A stretch of DNA of 32,163 nt from the NCBI GenBank assembly GCA_964407265.1, contig CAYOUV010000036.1, positions 1-32,163 of the forward strand. Direction: 5' to 3'. Below the pieces are notes generated by a model. The model had not been told where the DNA came from. It did not search any database and was given only the letters and a program-made list of their open reading frames with translations. The position numbers and the translations under genes are program-made. How positions within the stretch are numbered: the first letter of the stretch is position 1; every line of letters starts with the position of its first letter. The DNA is from CAYOUV01 sp964407265 (GTDB taxonomy: Bacteria; Chloroflexota; Anaerolineae; Anaerolineales; Villigracilaceae). This document shows positions 1-7,601 of this stretch, in pieces.

Positions 1-50
1 GATTCTCGGGGTTTTTACATCCCGAAAACAGGCCGATAACCGTTTCGTGG

Positions 51-62
51 TAAGATAGCCGC
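51..62 (+). promoter_or_regulatory. Probable -10 box giving a leaderless trmI mRNA
   Basis: TAAGAT lies at 51-56 and is followed by six bases and then the trmI ATG at 63. No Shine-Dalgarno sequence is visible. With normal -10 to +1 spacing, transcription would start at or next to the start codon. No clear -35 box is seen. Confidence 0.45.
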
Positions 63-926
63 ATGCCCTGGAACCTGCATTCCACTCACGCGCAGGCCGG
101 CGATCTGGCTCAATTGGTCGGTCTGCGGCACAAGCATTTCATCATTACGCTCACCCCCGGCGCTGACTTCCAGACCCATCGCGGCATCCTCAAGCACGAT
201 GACCTGATCGGTCTGGCCTGGGGCAGCCAGGTCTTCAGCCACATGGGCAGTCCGTTCTTCCTGCTCCAGCCGGCGTTGGGCGATTTGCTGGTCGACCTGC
301 CGCGCACCACCCAGATTTTGTACCCCAAGGACATCGGCTTCATCCTGGTGACGATGGGCATCGGCCCCGGTCAGCGGATCGTCGAAGCCGGTTCCGGCTC
401 CGGAGCGATGACGATTGCCCTGGCTTATGCGGTCGGTACAGAGGGGAAGGTTTATTCCTACGAACAGCGCGAAGACATGCACAACCTGGCGCGTAAGAAC
501 CTGGTCCGGGTCGGACTGGATTCCCATGTGGATTTCAAGCTGCGCGATATTGCTGAAGGCATCGATGAATCCGATGTAGACGCCTTCTTCCTGGATGTTC
601 CCAATCCTTACGATTACCTGGCCCAGGTCCGTGCGGCGCTCAAGCCGGGCGGCTTTTTCTGTACCATCCTGCCGACTTTTAACCAGGTCGAAAAGACCCT
701 GCACACTTTACGCCGCTACCGGTTCGCTTTTTTTGAAACTTGCGAGATCTTGCTGCGTTATTACAAATCTGAGCCGACCCGTCTGCGCCCAACGGATCGC
801 ATGGTCGCTCACACCGGCTTCCTGATTTTCGCCCGGCGGATCGAACCGAGCGATGACCCGCGAGCCAGGGAATTGATGGCCGAGCAAAACATTGAAAATG
901 AAGGTTCTTCCGAACCTGAAGACTAA
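63..926 (+). CDS. trmI: tRNA (adenine-58-N1)-methyltransferase, TrmI type
   Basis: This 287-residue protein should transfer a methyl group from S-adenosylmethionine to N1 of A58 in the T-loop of tRNAs, acting in the cytoplasm, usually as a tetramer. The N-terminal small domain carries RGILKHDDLIG (40-50), typical of the family. The Rossmann methyltransferase domain follows: motif I VEAGSGSGAM near 107-116, the acidic ribose-binding residue E134 (YSYEQ), and LDVPNP around 177-182 at the catalytic motif IV position. Length is normal. The ATG at 63 is the first in frame and sits just behind a -10-like box, so the gene may be leaderless. It heads a likely three-gene operon with the zinc-ribbon and Nudix genes. 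The family assignment is secure; the exact tRNA target is inferred from homologues. Confidence 0.93.
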   Translation: MPWNLHSTHAQAGDLAQLVGLRHKHFIITLTPGADFQTHRGILKHDDLIGLAWGSQVFSHMGSPFFLLQPALGDLLVDLPRTTQILYPKDIGFILVTMGIGPGQRIVEAGSGSGAMTIALAYAVGTEGKVYSYEQREDMHNLARKNLVRVGLDSHVDFKLRDIAEGIDESDVDAFFLDVPNPYDYLAQVRAALKPGGFFCTILPTFNQVEKTLHTLRRYRFAFFETCEILLRYYKSEPTRLRPTDRMVAHTGFLIFARRIEPSDDPRARELMAEQNIENEGSSEPED

Positions 927-956
927 GTTCCCGATCCCGGGTATTTGGAGGTAAGT

Positions 957-1514
957 ATGCGTCGACGTGGTTTCCGAGGTCTGCGTCCCCTGCACCGATT
1001 ACGGCGCGGATTTTCGCCCGATATTCCCCCTGCACTGCAGCGCGCCAATGACCTGATGGCAAGCGGGGATTATCCGGCTGCCGCAGCGGCCTTCGAGCAG
1101 TTGGCACAGGGCGCAGAAGCGCGTCACGGACCGCGCGCGCCGCACCTGTACCTGCGTGCGGGGCATGCTTGCCTGCTCAACGCTCAGGTCCCATTGGCCA
1201 TGGGGCACTTCGAGCATGGCCTGTCCCTGCTGGCTGCCAGCGGACACCTGCGGGTGCTGCAGCGCGCCGGATGGCGGGTCGTGCAGCAGTTAAAAGAACG
1301 TGGGCTGGATCAGGAAGCGCAGCAGATCGAAGCCCGACTCAATTCCCTGCTGCCGGCCGGTTTTACCACCGAGGCTCCCGCGACCGGAGGACGGGTCACC
1401 CTGCCGACCCATTGCCCAGGCTGCGGCGGACCTGTCCGCCCGGATGAGGTCGCATGGCTGGACGAATCGACTGCAGAATGTTCCTACTGCGGCAGCCCGA
1501 TCAGAGGCGGGTAG
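957..1514 (+). CDS. TPR-like protein with C-terminal zinc ribbon, function unknown
   Basis: This 185-residue protein starts with an Arg-rich stretch (about 1-18). Helical, Ala/Leu-rich segments around 25-130 look like two or three tetratricopeptide-type repeats (for example ANDLMASGDYPAAAAAFEQL). A linker leads to a C-terminal four-cysteine zinc ribbon, CPGC at 153-156 and CSYC at 175-178. The ATG at 957 was chosen because GGAGG lies five bases upstream; a TTG twelve bases earlier is also in frame. It sits 30 bp after trmI and 13 bp before the Nudix gene, so the three are probably co-transcribed. No enzymatic motif is visible. A scaffold or nucleic-acid/protein-binding role is plausible only from the domain types. 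Confidence 0.75.
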   Translation: MRRRGFRGLRPLHRLRRGFSPDIPPALQRANDLMASGDYPAAAAAFEQLAQGAEARHGPRAPHLYLRAGHACLLNAQVPLAMGHFEHGLSLLAASGHLRVLQRAGWRVVQQLKERGLDQEAQQIEARLNSLLPAGFTTEAPATGGRVTLPTHCPGCGGPVRPDEVAWLDESTAECSYCGSPIRGG

Positions 1515-1527
1515 CGCCAGGGCAGTT

Positions 1528-2130
1528 ATGTCCCTTGAACCGGGTGAAGATTACATCGTTCGTAGTCTCCGAGAAGCTGCCAATAGCGGGACTGCGCATG
1601 AATACAACGAAAGCCAACTTTCGCGAGGTGTAGAACCGCGTTGCGCCGCGGTGCTGGTACCGTTGATCGACTTTGGGGATGCCTGGCAGGTCCTGTATAC
1701 ACGGCGTACGGAAAACCTCGACAGTCACAAGGGACAGGTTTCCTTTCCCGGCGGCGCTTGCGAGCCGGGGGAAGCGACTCCTGAGCAGACAGCTCTGCGC
1801 GAGGCCGAAGAGGAGATTGGCCTTCGGCCAACGGACGTTCGCCTGCTGGGGCGTTTGAATCCGATGGTAACCATCACCGGTTTTCGGGTCACGCCGGTTG
1901 TAGGGGTCTTACCCTGGCCATATACCTTTCGTGTATCCAACATAGAAGTCGGACGGGTTTTCACCATCCCCTTGCTGTGGCTGGCCGATGGACGCAATTA
2001 CTGGGAATTTGCCCGCCCGGGTTCGAATCTCAGGTTGATTGCATACCATCCTTATGACGGAGAACTGCTGTGGGGCGCTACGGCGCGCATGACCCAGGCA
2101 TTGCTCCAGGCGCTCAAGCTCACAGAATAA
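1528..2130 (+). CDS. Nudix hydrolase, probable CoA pyrophosphatase
   Basis: This 200-residue protein carries a Nudix box with core REAEEEIGL at 91-99, preceded by the family signature SHKGQVSFPGG at 66-76. That signature is typical of the NudL/YeaB/NUDT7 group, which splits coenzyme A or acyl-CoA into 3',5'-ADP and phosphopantetheine derivatives using divalent metal. The acidic residues of the box that bind metal are present. The open frame continues far upstream within the preceding gene, but the ATG at 1528 follows a weak AGGG and gives the normal family length, so it is preferred. It is the last gene of the trmI group and ends at a strong hairpin. CoA as substrate is inferred from the signature. 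Confidence 0.85.
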   Translation: MSLEPGEDYIVRSLREAANSGTAHEYNESQLSRGVEPRCAAVLVPLIDFGDAWQVLYTRRTENLDSHKGQVSFPGGACEPGEATPEQTALREAEEEIGLRPTDVRLLGRLNPMVTITGFRVTPVVGVLPWPYTFRVSNIEVGRVFTIPLLWLADGRNYWEFARPGSNLRLIAYHPYDGELLWGATARMTQALLQALKLTE

Positions 2131-2160
2131 AAATCGCCATCAATAGCGATGGCGATTTTT
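2129..2160. terminator. Bidirectional intrinsic terminator between Nudix gene and rplY
   Basis: A perfect 13-bp stem pairs AAAAATCGCCATC (2129-2141) with its complement (2148-2160) around a six-base loop. A run of A on one side and T on the other makes it usable in both directions. It overlaps the Nudix stop codon and separates two convergent genes. Confidence 0.9.
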
Positions 2161-2188
2161 TGCTTCTTCAGGTAGAGGGGAGGCAGGC

Positions 2189-2235
2189 TTACTCTTCCTT
2201 GCCTTCTTCTCCTTCTTCCCCTTCTTCTCCTTCTT
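2189..2235 (-). repeat. In-frame low-complexity repeat encoding EEG units in the L25 tail
   Basis: The 3' end of rplY is a purine-rich tract of GAAGGAGAA-type units (read on the minus strand) that keeps frame and encodes repeated Glu-Glu-Gly. Such tracts can change length by slippage; here the frame and stop codon are intact. Confidence 0.7.
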
Positions 2236-2863
2236 CCTTCTTGCCGCGTTCGATCACTTCCGGCTCTTCCAATTCTTCCTCGACCTCGACCTCTTCTTCG
2301 ATCTCTTCTTCGCGTACATACGTAGCGAGAACGACCATTTCTTCGGGGTCAGTCAAGATTTCGACTGCATCGGAGATGACCACGTCGCGGACGTAAAGCC
2401 CATCGCCGACTTCGGTCAGGCCTGAGAGGTCCAGTACGACCTTTTCGGGCAGGTCATTTGGCAGACATTCGATCTCGAGTTCGCTTACACCGGTAACCAT
2501 CACGGCATTGTATTCCTTGACAGCCGGAGCCGTACCGGTCAGTTCGATGCCAACCTGGGCGCGGATTTTTTCAGTCATCGAAACGGCTAGAAAGTCCACG
2601 TGCAGCAGGTTGCCCCTGATGAAATTGCGCTGCTTCTCGCGCACCAGGGAGGGATACTCTTTGCCATCCAGGGATATGGTCACCAGGCTGGACGAAGTGA
2701 CGTGTGATAAAGCCAGTGTAGCATCATGGGCATCCAACGTAAGGGCAATTGGGTCGAGATGACGCCCGTACAGGACGGCCGGCAGTTTGCCATCACGGCG
2801 CAATGCGCCAACCTGCTTGCCGATCACTTCACGTTTGGTTGCCTTCAGAATTACTTTTTCCAT
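2189..2863 (-). CDS. rplY: 50S ribosomal protein L25/general stress protein Ctc family
   Basis: This 224-residue protein is of the long Ctc/TL5 form of L25, which binds 5S rRNA in the large ribosomal subunit. Residues 1-92 form the L25 RNA-binding domain (KREVIGKQVGALRRDGKLPAVLYG near 10-33, HVDF at 88-91). Residues about 95-183 form the C-terminal beta domain (IELTG, LPEKVVLDLSGL, VRDVVI). From about 184 onward the tail is nearly all Glu and Gly and ends in EEGEEG repeats, longer and more acidic than usual. GAGGATGG precedes the ATG. The gene converges on the Nudix gene across a shared terminator; the solenoid-protein gene lies 109 bp upstream on the same strand. Confidence 0.93.
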   Translation of the reverse strand: MEKVILKATKREVIGKQVGALRRDGKLPAVLYGRHLDPIALTLDAHDATLALSHVTSSSLVTISLDGKEYPSLVREKQRNFIRGNLLHVDFLAVSMTEKIRAQVGIELTGTAPAVKEYNAVMVTGVSELEIECLPNDLPEKVVLDLSGLTEVGDGLYVRDVVISDAVEILTDPEEMVVLATYVREEEIEEEVEVEEELEEPEVIERGKKEEGEEGEEGEEGKEE

Positions 2864-2972
2864 GTTTCCATCCTCGAGCGCCTCTCACCCTGCACGGATA
2901 TCGCCGCTGTTTCAGGATTACCTTCGCTCTATGAGTAATTTTTCTCCTGACGATTGTCAGGGGATTGACAAA

Positions 2973-3500
2973 TTATCTGCGCCGGAAGACGAGTTGTCCG
3001 ACCAGTAAAACCAGTCCGGCAAACAGGCCGCTGATCATGCCGATCAGGATCGCACCGCGCGTGTCGACCACCGTCTGGACGTTTCCGTCCACGTGACGGG
3101 ACAGGAGCACCAGAGTATCGATCCGGTCAGCCTGGAGATCCTGGCTGTTAACTACGACCGCGTAGGAATTTTGCAGATTGGCGCTTCCGGCTGAGATCAC
3201 CCCGGCATAGCCGTTAAGGTTGGCTGTTCCGGTTTTGATCACGCCTACACCGCTGTTGGTCAGGTTGACCTGCTCGGCTTTTAGCGCCCCAATCCCAGTC
3301 TCATGCGCTGACAACTTTTCGGCCGTGGCCTCCACGATGAAAGCCTGGTGCGCTTCGATTTCGTCCGCAGCAACCGCCTGGGCAGCGCTCTGGTGCATGC
3401 GCACCAGCTCAGCTTTGACCGAATCGACCCTGCTGTTGGTCAGGTTGACGACCTGAGTTTGATCCTGCTCTTCTTCAGGTGCGGATGTCTTCGCGGGCAT
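2973..3500 (-). CDS. Tail-anchored protein made of 15-residue solenoid repeats, function unknown
   Basis: This 175-residue protein has an acidic N-terminus, then eight consecutive repeats of 15 residues (one of 14) from about residue 18 to 136. Examples are VNLTNSRVDSVKAEL, IEAHQAFIVEATAEK and VNLTNSGVGVIKTGT. The spacing and the alternating hydrophobic/Asn pattern suggest a small beta-solenoid. A single hydrophobic segment (about 148-168) and a final FRRR follow, so the protein is probably anchored in the membrane by its C-terminus with the solenoid in the cytoplasm. The ATG at 3500 is preferred over an upstream in-frame start because CGGAG lies in front of it. There is no signal peptide. 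I do not recognise a named family; a relation to bactofilin-like or pentapeptide-like solenoids is only a guess. Confidence 0.7.
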   Translation of the reverse strand: MPAKTSAPEEEQDQTQVVNLTNSRVDSVKAELVRMHQSAAQAVAADEIEAHQAFIVEATAEKLSAHETGIGALKAEQVNLTNSGVGVIKTGTANLNGYAGVISAGSANLQNSYAVVVNSQDLQADRIDTLVLLSRHVDGNVQTVVDTRGAILIGMISGLFAGLVLLVGQLVFRRR

Positions 3501-3696
3501 GGTTTCTCCGATTTTTTGTGACAGGCACAAAACGCGCCTCCGTGCGGAGGCGTGTCGTCCAACGAAAACAGATTGTAGCCTGTCGGGATGGATTCGTCAA
3601 GTCGATTCGTGGAAAAATAGTCAGGCCCAGGAGTGTGGATGCTCATCATTGGTTACTGAATCTTTGGCAATTCGAGAGAATTCGATGGTGGCAAGG

Positions 3697-3702
3697 TATA
3701 AT
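3697..3702 (+). promoter_or_regulatory. Probable -10 box upstream of the spermidine-synthase-like gene
   Basis: A perfect TATAAT lies 28 bases before the ATG at 3731. No good -35 box is found at 16-18 bp spacing. Confidence 0.4.
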
Positions 3703-3730
3703 CCCCCCATCTTCTAAAACTGGATACCCT

Positions 3731-5290
3731 ATGCGTCGCTATATTTACTTCACCGTTTTTGTCTCCGGCATGACCACCCTGGCGGCCGAACTGGCTGCCT
3801 CGCGTCTGATCGGAAATGTTTTTGGCACCAGCAATCTGGTCTGGGCCAGCATTATTGGCCTGATCCTGATTTACCTGACCGCCGGCTACTTCATCGGCGG
3901 GCGCTGGGCTGACCGTTCGCCTCATCCGGAGACCATGTTCAAGGTCCTGGCCTGGGGCGCTTTCACTTTAGGGATTGTCCCCTTCGTGGCCCAACCGGTG
4001 CTGCGGGCGGCGGCAACCGCCTTCGACGGCCTGGACGTGGGCGTGCTGCTTGGCTCCTTCGTGGCTGTCTTGGTGCTGTTCATTGTCCCGATCACATTGC
4101 TGGGCACCATCTCACCCTTTGCTATCCGCATCAGTGTCAAGGATACCAGCACGACCGGGAATGTGGCCGGTTCTCTCTACGCCATCTCCACCCTGGGCTC
4201 ATTCCTGGGAACTTTCCTGCCGGTGCTGGTCTTTATCCCGTTGATCGGGACCACGCGTACCTTCCTGGTCTTCAGCCTGTTCCTGTTATTTGTGGCCATT
4301 GCCGGTCTGGGACTGGCTGCTGGGCGGCGCACAGCCCTGATTTACTTGTGGATGCCGCTGGTCTTGGCCGTCATCGCCTTACTCTGGTCGGGAGCTGGGC
4401 TCAAGCAATCCAAAGGGCAGGTTTTTGAGACCGAGTCGGCTTACAATTACATCCAGGTCATCAAGAACGGGGATTTCTATTTTTTACGCCTGAATGACGG
4501 GCAGGGCATCCACTCGGTCTACCATCCGACACAGTTGTATTACGGCGGGCCGTGGGAACAATTCCTGGTGGGACCATATTTCAACACGCCGCCCTACACA
4601 CCGCAGATGGTCAAGCGGATCGCCATCGTCGGATTGGCGGCCGGGACTACAGCCCGGCAGGCGACCGCCGTCTACGGTCCGATCCCAATCGATGGCTTCG
4701 AGATCGATCCGGAGATTGTCAGAGTCGGGCGCGAGTATTTCGGCATGACCATGCCCAACCTGAACGTCATCGTCCAGGACGGGCGTTGGGGATTGGAGCA
4801 AAGCCCGTACAAATACACCATCATCGGCGTGGATGCATACCGCCCGCCCTACATCCCGCCGCAGATGACCACCCAGGAATTTTTTCAGATCGCTTTTGAC
4901 CATTTGGACGCAGACGGCGTCTTGACCGTCAACGTTGGGCGCTCACCCAACGACCGCCGTCTGATTGACGGCCTGGCAACCACCATCGCAACGGTCTTCC
5001 CCTCCGTCTATGTGATGGATATTCCGGGCACACTCAATTCGATGATCTACGCCACCCGCCAGCCGACCAAGGCCGAGAACTTGAGCCTCAATCTGAGTGC
5101 ACTGCAAAAGCGCGGTGATGTGCATCCCCTGCTGATCCGGGCAGTGGAAACGGCCCTGGTCAACCTGCAGCCGGGCTATCAAACCACGCTGGTTTTTACC
5201 GACGATAAGGCTCCAATTGAGTGGATCACCAATCGCATGATCATCAATTTTGTGCTGCACGGGGATACGGAGATTCTTACCCATGAATGA
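3731..5290 (+). CDS. Membrane protein fused to a spermidine-synthase-like domain
   Basis: This 519-residue protein joins about seven or eight membrane segments (residues 5-225) to a cytoplasmic Rossmann domain like spermidine synthases (230-519). The domain boundary carries ETESAYNYIQV (233-243), matching the beta-strand region of aminopropyltransferases. The glycine-rich cofactor loop reads GLAAGTT (301-307) in place of the usual GGGDGG; the acidic EID (334-336) and a DAYRPPYIP segment (378-386) are kept. The divergent loop makes true polyamine synthesis uncertain. The open frame extends far upstream, but the ATG at 3731 begins directly before the first membrane segment. No Shine-Dalgarno sequence is obvious. 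Its stop overlaps the next gene by 8 bp, suggesting coupled translation. Substrate unknown. Confidence 0.8.
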   Translation: MRRYIYFTVFVSGMTTLAAELAASRLIGNVFGTSNLVWASIIGLILIYLTAGYFIGGRWADRSPHPETMFKVLAWGAFTLGIVPFVAQPVLRAAATAFDGLDVGVLLGSFVAVLVLFIVPITLLGTISPFAIRISVKDTSTTGNVAGSLYAISTLGSFLGTFLPVLVFIPLIGTTRTFLVFSLFLLFVAIAGLGLAAGRRTALIYLWMPLVLAVIALLWSGAGLKQSKGQVFETESAYNYIQVIKNGDFYFLRLNDGQGIHSVYHPTQLYYGGPWEQFLVGPYFNTPPYTPQMVKRIAIVGLAAGTTARQATAVYGPIPIDGFEIDPEIVRVGREYFGMTMPNLNVIVQDGRWGLEQSPYKYTIIGVDAYRPPYIPPQMTTQEFFQIAFDHLDADGVLTVNVGRSPNDRRLIDGLATTIATVFPSVYVMDIPGTLNSMIYATRQPTKAENLSLNLSALQKRGDVHPLLIRAVETALVNLQPGYQTTLVFTDDKAPIEWITNRMIINFVLHGDTEILTHE

Positions 5291-5945
5291 GCGTTTTACT
5301 CCTATCCTTTCCTGGATCGTGGCATTGTTGGTGCCATTCTTCCTGATCCTGACCGGACTGCGATTGCTGCTGACACCGGTCTTCCCGGAAATCGAATACC
5401 GCATGCCGGCTTTCCCGGCTGACGAGTACGGCTTTACCATGCAGGACCGTCTGCACTGGTCGAAGATCGCCGTGCAATATTTGGTCAACAGTGCCGACAT
5501 TACCTACCTGAGCGCGTTGCGCTTTTCTGATGGCACGCCGGTCTACAACGAACGCGAACTGCGTCACATGATCGATGTTAAGCGTGTGGTCAAGGGAGCT
5601 TTGAATGTGTGGTACACAGCCAGCGGGTTGTTGATCCTGCTCGGGTTGTGGGCCTGGCGTGGGAAATGGTGGCCGGCTTACCGGCGCGGTTTGAGGCGGG
5701 GGGGGTGGATTACCCTCGGCATTATGGGCGCTATCCTGCTCTTTGCTTTGATCAGCTTCTGGAATTTCTTCGTCTTTTTCCATAAGATATTCTTCCAGGG
5801 TGACACCTGGTTGTTCCTGTTTTCGGACACCTTGATCCGGTTGTTCCCGTTGCGCTTCTGGCAGGACGTCTTCCTGCTGGAAGGAGTGCTGGTGCTGGGT
5901 GGTGCTCTCGGGCTGGCGCTGGGGTTGAAACCAAAGACCAACTAG
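5283..5945 (+). CDS. TIGR01906-like integral membrane protein
   Basis: This 220-residue protein has a first hydrophobic segment at about 10-30, a polar region (about 40-105) containing EYRMPAFPADEYGFTMQDRLHWSK, and three further membrane segments (about 110-128, 144-166, 192-212). The layout and the EYGFT...RL..S region resemble the TIGR01906 family of uncharacterised membrane proteins of Gram-positive bacteria and Chloroflexi. It starts within the last codons of the spermidine-synthase-like gene (8-bp overlap), so the two are probably translated together and may work together. No catalytic motif is visible. The family call comes from memory of its pattern. Confidence 0.65.
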   Translation: MNERFTPILSWIVALLVPFFLILTGLRLLLTPVFPEIEYRMPAFPADEYGFTMQDRLHWSKIAVQYLVNSADITYLSALRFSDGTPVYNERELRHMIDVKRVVKGALNVWYTASGLLILLGLWAWRGKWWPAYRRGLRRGGWITLGIMGAILLFALISFWNFFVFFHKIFFQGDTWLFLFSDTLIRLFPLRFWQDVFLLEGVLVLGGALGLALGLKPKTN

Positions 5946-5953
5946 CGGGTTTT

Positions 5954-5986
5954 CATGTAGGGGTGGGGTAAACCCATCCCTGCATG
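5954..5986. repeat. 14-bp inverted repeat just upstream of the fabG -10 box
   Basis: CATGTAGGGGTGGG (5954-5967) pairs with 5973-5986 over all 14 positions, two of them G-U, around a GTAAA loop. There is no T-run, so it may be a weak terminator for the upstream pair or an operator for the fabG promoter. Confidence 0.55.
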
Positions 5987-5989
5987 ATG

Positions 5990-5995
5990 TATAAT
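5990..5995 (+). promoter_or_regulatory. Probable -10 box of the fabG-tat gene group
   Basis: TATAAT lies 20 bases before the fabG ATG, and an AAGGAG ribosome site lies in between. The upstream inverted repeat covers the usual -35 position, and no clear -35 box is seen. Confidence 0.45.
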
Positions 5996-6015
5996 TTCAG
6001 CGCAAGGAGTAAAGG

Positions 6016-6771
6016 ATGTCGACTTTATCGTTAGAGAACCGGGTTGCCGTTGTGACGGGCGCCTCGCGTGGACTTGGCCGTGCAATTGCGGTTGAATTCG
6101 CCGTGCGCGGTGCCGCTGTCGTTGTCAATTACAACCGATCAGCCGAAGCTGCCCAGGAAGTTGTAGACCGGATCAAAGCGGGAGGGGGGCAGGCGGCTGC
6201 CTTCCAGGCGGATGTGGCGGTATTTCAGCAGGCGCAAGATCTGATCAAATTCGCCGTCGAGACTTTTGGCAATTTGGACATCCTGGTTAATAATGCCGGT
6301 ATTACTCACGATACCTTGATCATGCTGATGTCCGAAGAAGATTGGGACAGCGTCATGGCTACGAATTTGAAGAGTACTTTTAACTGCTCGAAATCAGCTG
6401 TGCGGCATATGATGCGCAAGCGCTATGGGCGTATTATCAATATCTCATCGGTTTCCGGTCAGATGGGAAATGCCGGGCAAACAAACTATTCGGCTTCCAA
6501 AGCCGGACAGATCGGATTTACCAAATCGCTGGCGCGCGAAGTGGCGGGCCGTAATATCACGGTCAATGCGATTGCCGCCGGTTATATCGAAACGGATATC
6601 TGGGCCAATGTCCCTGATGATATGCGGGAAGCGGTCATGAAATTGATCCCGCTGAACCGCAAGGGACAACCCGAGGAGATTGCCTATGCCGTAGCCTTCC
6701 TGGCTTCGGATCAAGCCGCCTACATTACCGGGCAGGTCCTGGGCGTGGACGGCGGCATGGCGATGATGTAA
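6016..6771 (+). CDS. fabG: 3-oxoacyl-ACP reductase FabG (short-chain dehydrogenase)
   Basis: This 251-residue cytoplasmic enzyme should reduce 3-oxoacyl-ACP with NADPH in the fatty-acid elongation cycle. It shows the cofactor motif TGASRGLG (14-21), NNAG (92-95), and the catalytic residues S145, Y158 and K162 within INISSVSGQMGNAGQTNYSASK, a segment very close to classical FabG. The ending GQVLGVDGGMAM is typical. AAGGAG stands in front of the ATG. It heads a tightly packed group with the Asp23, NusB and Tat genes. No other fatty-acid genes are in the window, so acetoacetyl-CoA reductase or another SDR role cannot be excluded. Confidence 0.88.
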   Translation: MSTLSLENRVAVVTGASRGLGRAIAVEFAVRGAAVVVNYNRSAEAAQEVVDRIKAGGGQAAAFQADVAVFQQAQDLIKFAVETFGNLDILVNNAGITHDTLIMLMSEEDWDSVMATNLKSTFNCSKSAVRHMMRKRYGRIINISSVSGQMGNAGQTNYSASKAGQIGFTKSLAREVAGRNITVNAIAAGYIETDIWANVPDDMREAVMKLIPLNRKGQPEEIAYAVAFLASDQAAYITGQVLGVDGGMAMM

Positions 6772-6785
6772 TGTTAGGAGAAAAA

Positions 6786-7142
6786 ATGGCTGGAAGCGAA
6801 CGTCCCCCTGGGAAGACCACTGTTGCTCCGGATGTTTTGACGAGTATCGCTCGCCTGTCGGCTTTGAGCGTTCCGGGTGTGAGTAGTATGGCGCCGGTTC
6901 CGGGCGGCGTAAACCGCTTGTTTCGACGCGGGGCCAATGATGGCGTGCGCATTGAAGTCGAAGACAACACTGTCTTTGCGGATCTGTACGTTGTATTACA
7001 ACAGGATATTAATATTCGCGAGGTCAGCCGCAACATTCAGCAGCAGGTGGCGCGTGCAATCCTGGAGATGGTCGGGATGGATGTGGGCAATATCGACATT
7101 CATATCGAAAATATAGATTACGAGAGGTTTGACGAGGCCTAA
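6786..7142 (+). CDS. Asp23/Gls24 family protein
   Basis: This 118-residue protein matches the Asp23/Gls24 family: LTSIARLSALSVPGVSSMAP near the start, an ADLYVVLQQDINIREVSRNIQQQVARAI core and the ending DVGNIDIHIENIDY. In Firmicutes these small proteins are linked to envelope stress and membrane homeostasis. I chose the ATG at 6786 because AGGAG lies five bases upstream. An ATG at 6771 overlapping the fabG stop codon is also in frame and would add five residues. Asp23-family genes commonly lie next to nusB, as here. The role in this organism is inferred. Confidence 0.85.
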   Translation: MAGSERPPGKTTVAPDVLTSIARLSALSVPGVSSMAPVPGGVNRLFRRGANDGVRIEVEDNTVFADLYVVLQQDINIREVSRNIQQQVARAILEMVGMDVGNIDIHIENIDYERFDEA

Positions 7143-7147
7143 ATTTT

Positions 7148-7594
7148 ATGAAGTCGCGAACCAGGGCACGCAGCCTAGCCCTGCAGGTACTTTACGAAAT
7201 AGATATCACGAGTCATTCTCCAGCCCAGATATTAAAGGAGCGGCTGGAAGAATTGCCACTATCCAACGATCTGGCGGAGTTCGCGCGCCAGATTGTTTTC
7301 GGTGTGCTCCCTCTTACGCGAGAACTTGATTTGATCATTGCAAAGTATGCGCCTGAGTGGCCGCTCGAGCAGATAGCGCCAATTGATCGCAATATATTAC
7401 GCATGGCTTCCTGGGAATTTGCTGTCCAGCAGGAGACGCCGGTAAAAGTGGCGATCAATGAAGCCGTAGAGTTGGCCAAGACATTTGGCTCAGATAGTGC
7501 TCCCCGCTTCGTCAATGGGGTGCTGGGAAGCCTGTCCGAGCATCAGAATGATATTTTCCAGGCGATACTATCTGTAAAGGATAAAGAAGGCTAG
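7148..7594 (+). CDS. nusB: Transcription antitermination protein NusB
   Basis: This 148-residue all-helical RNA-binding protein binds boxA RNA with NusE (S10) in antitermination complexes that transcribe rRNA operons. Diagnostic segments are TRARSLALQVLYEIDI (5-20), APIDRNILRMASWEF in the middle, and VAINEAVELAKTFGSDSAPRFVNGVLG near the C-terminus. Length is normal. It begins six bases after the Asp23-family stop codon and is followed seven bases later by tatA, so expression is coupled to the group. Only a poor ribosome site is visible. Confidence 0.95.
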   Translation: MKSRTRARSLALQVLYEIDITSHSPAQILKERLEELPLSNDLAEFARQIVFGVLPLTRELDLIIAKYAPEWPLEQIAPIDRNILRMASWEFAVQQETPVKVAINEAVELAKTFGSDSAPRFVNGVLGSLSEHQNDIFQAILSVKDKEG

Positions 7595-7601
7595 TAACGG
7601 T

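Noticed and set aside
15..704. 229-residue minus-strand frame opposite trmI
   Set aside because: It is antisense to a well-supported gene and its composition is that of a shadow frame.
1300..1527. N-terminal extension of the Nudix protein
   Set aside because: It lies in another frame over the zinc-ribbon gene; the ATG at 1528 gives normal family length.
2946..2961. CCTGAC/GTCAGG hairpin as terminator of the solenoid-protein gene
   Set aside because: Only six base pairs and no T-run on the minus strand after the stem.
3479..3730. 84-residue extension of the spermidine-synthase-like protein
   Set aside because: It is antisense to the start of the solenoid-protein gene and covers the TATAAT box; no family member would need it.
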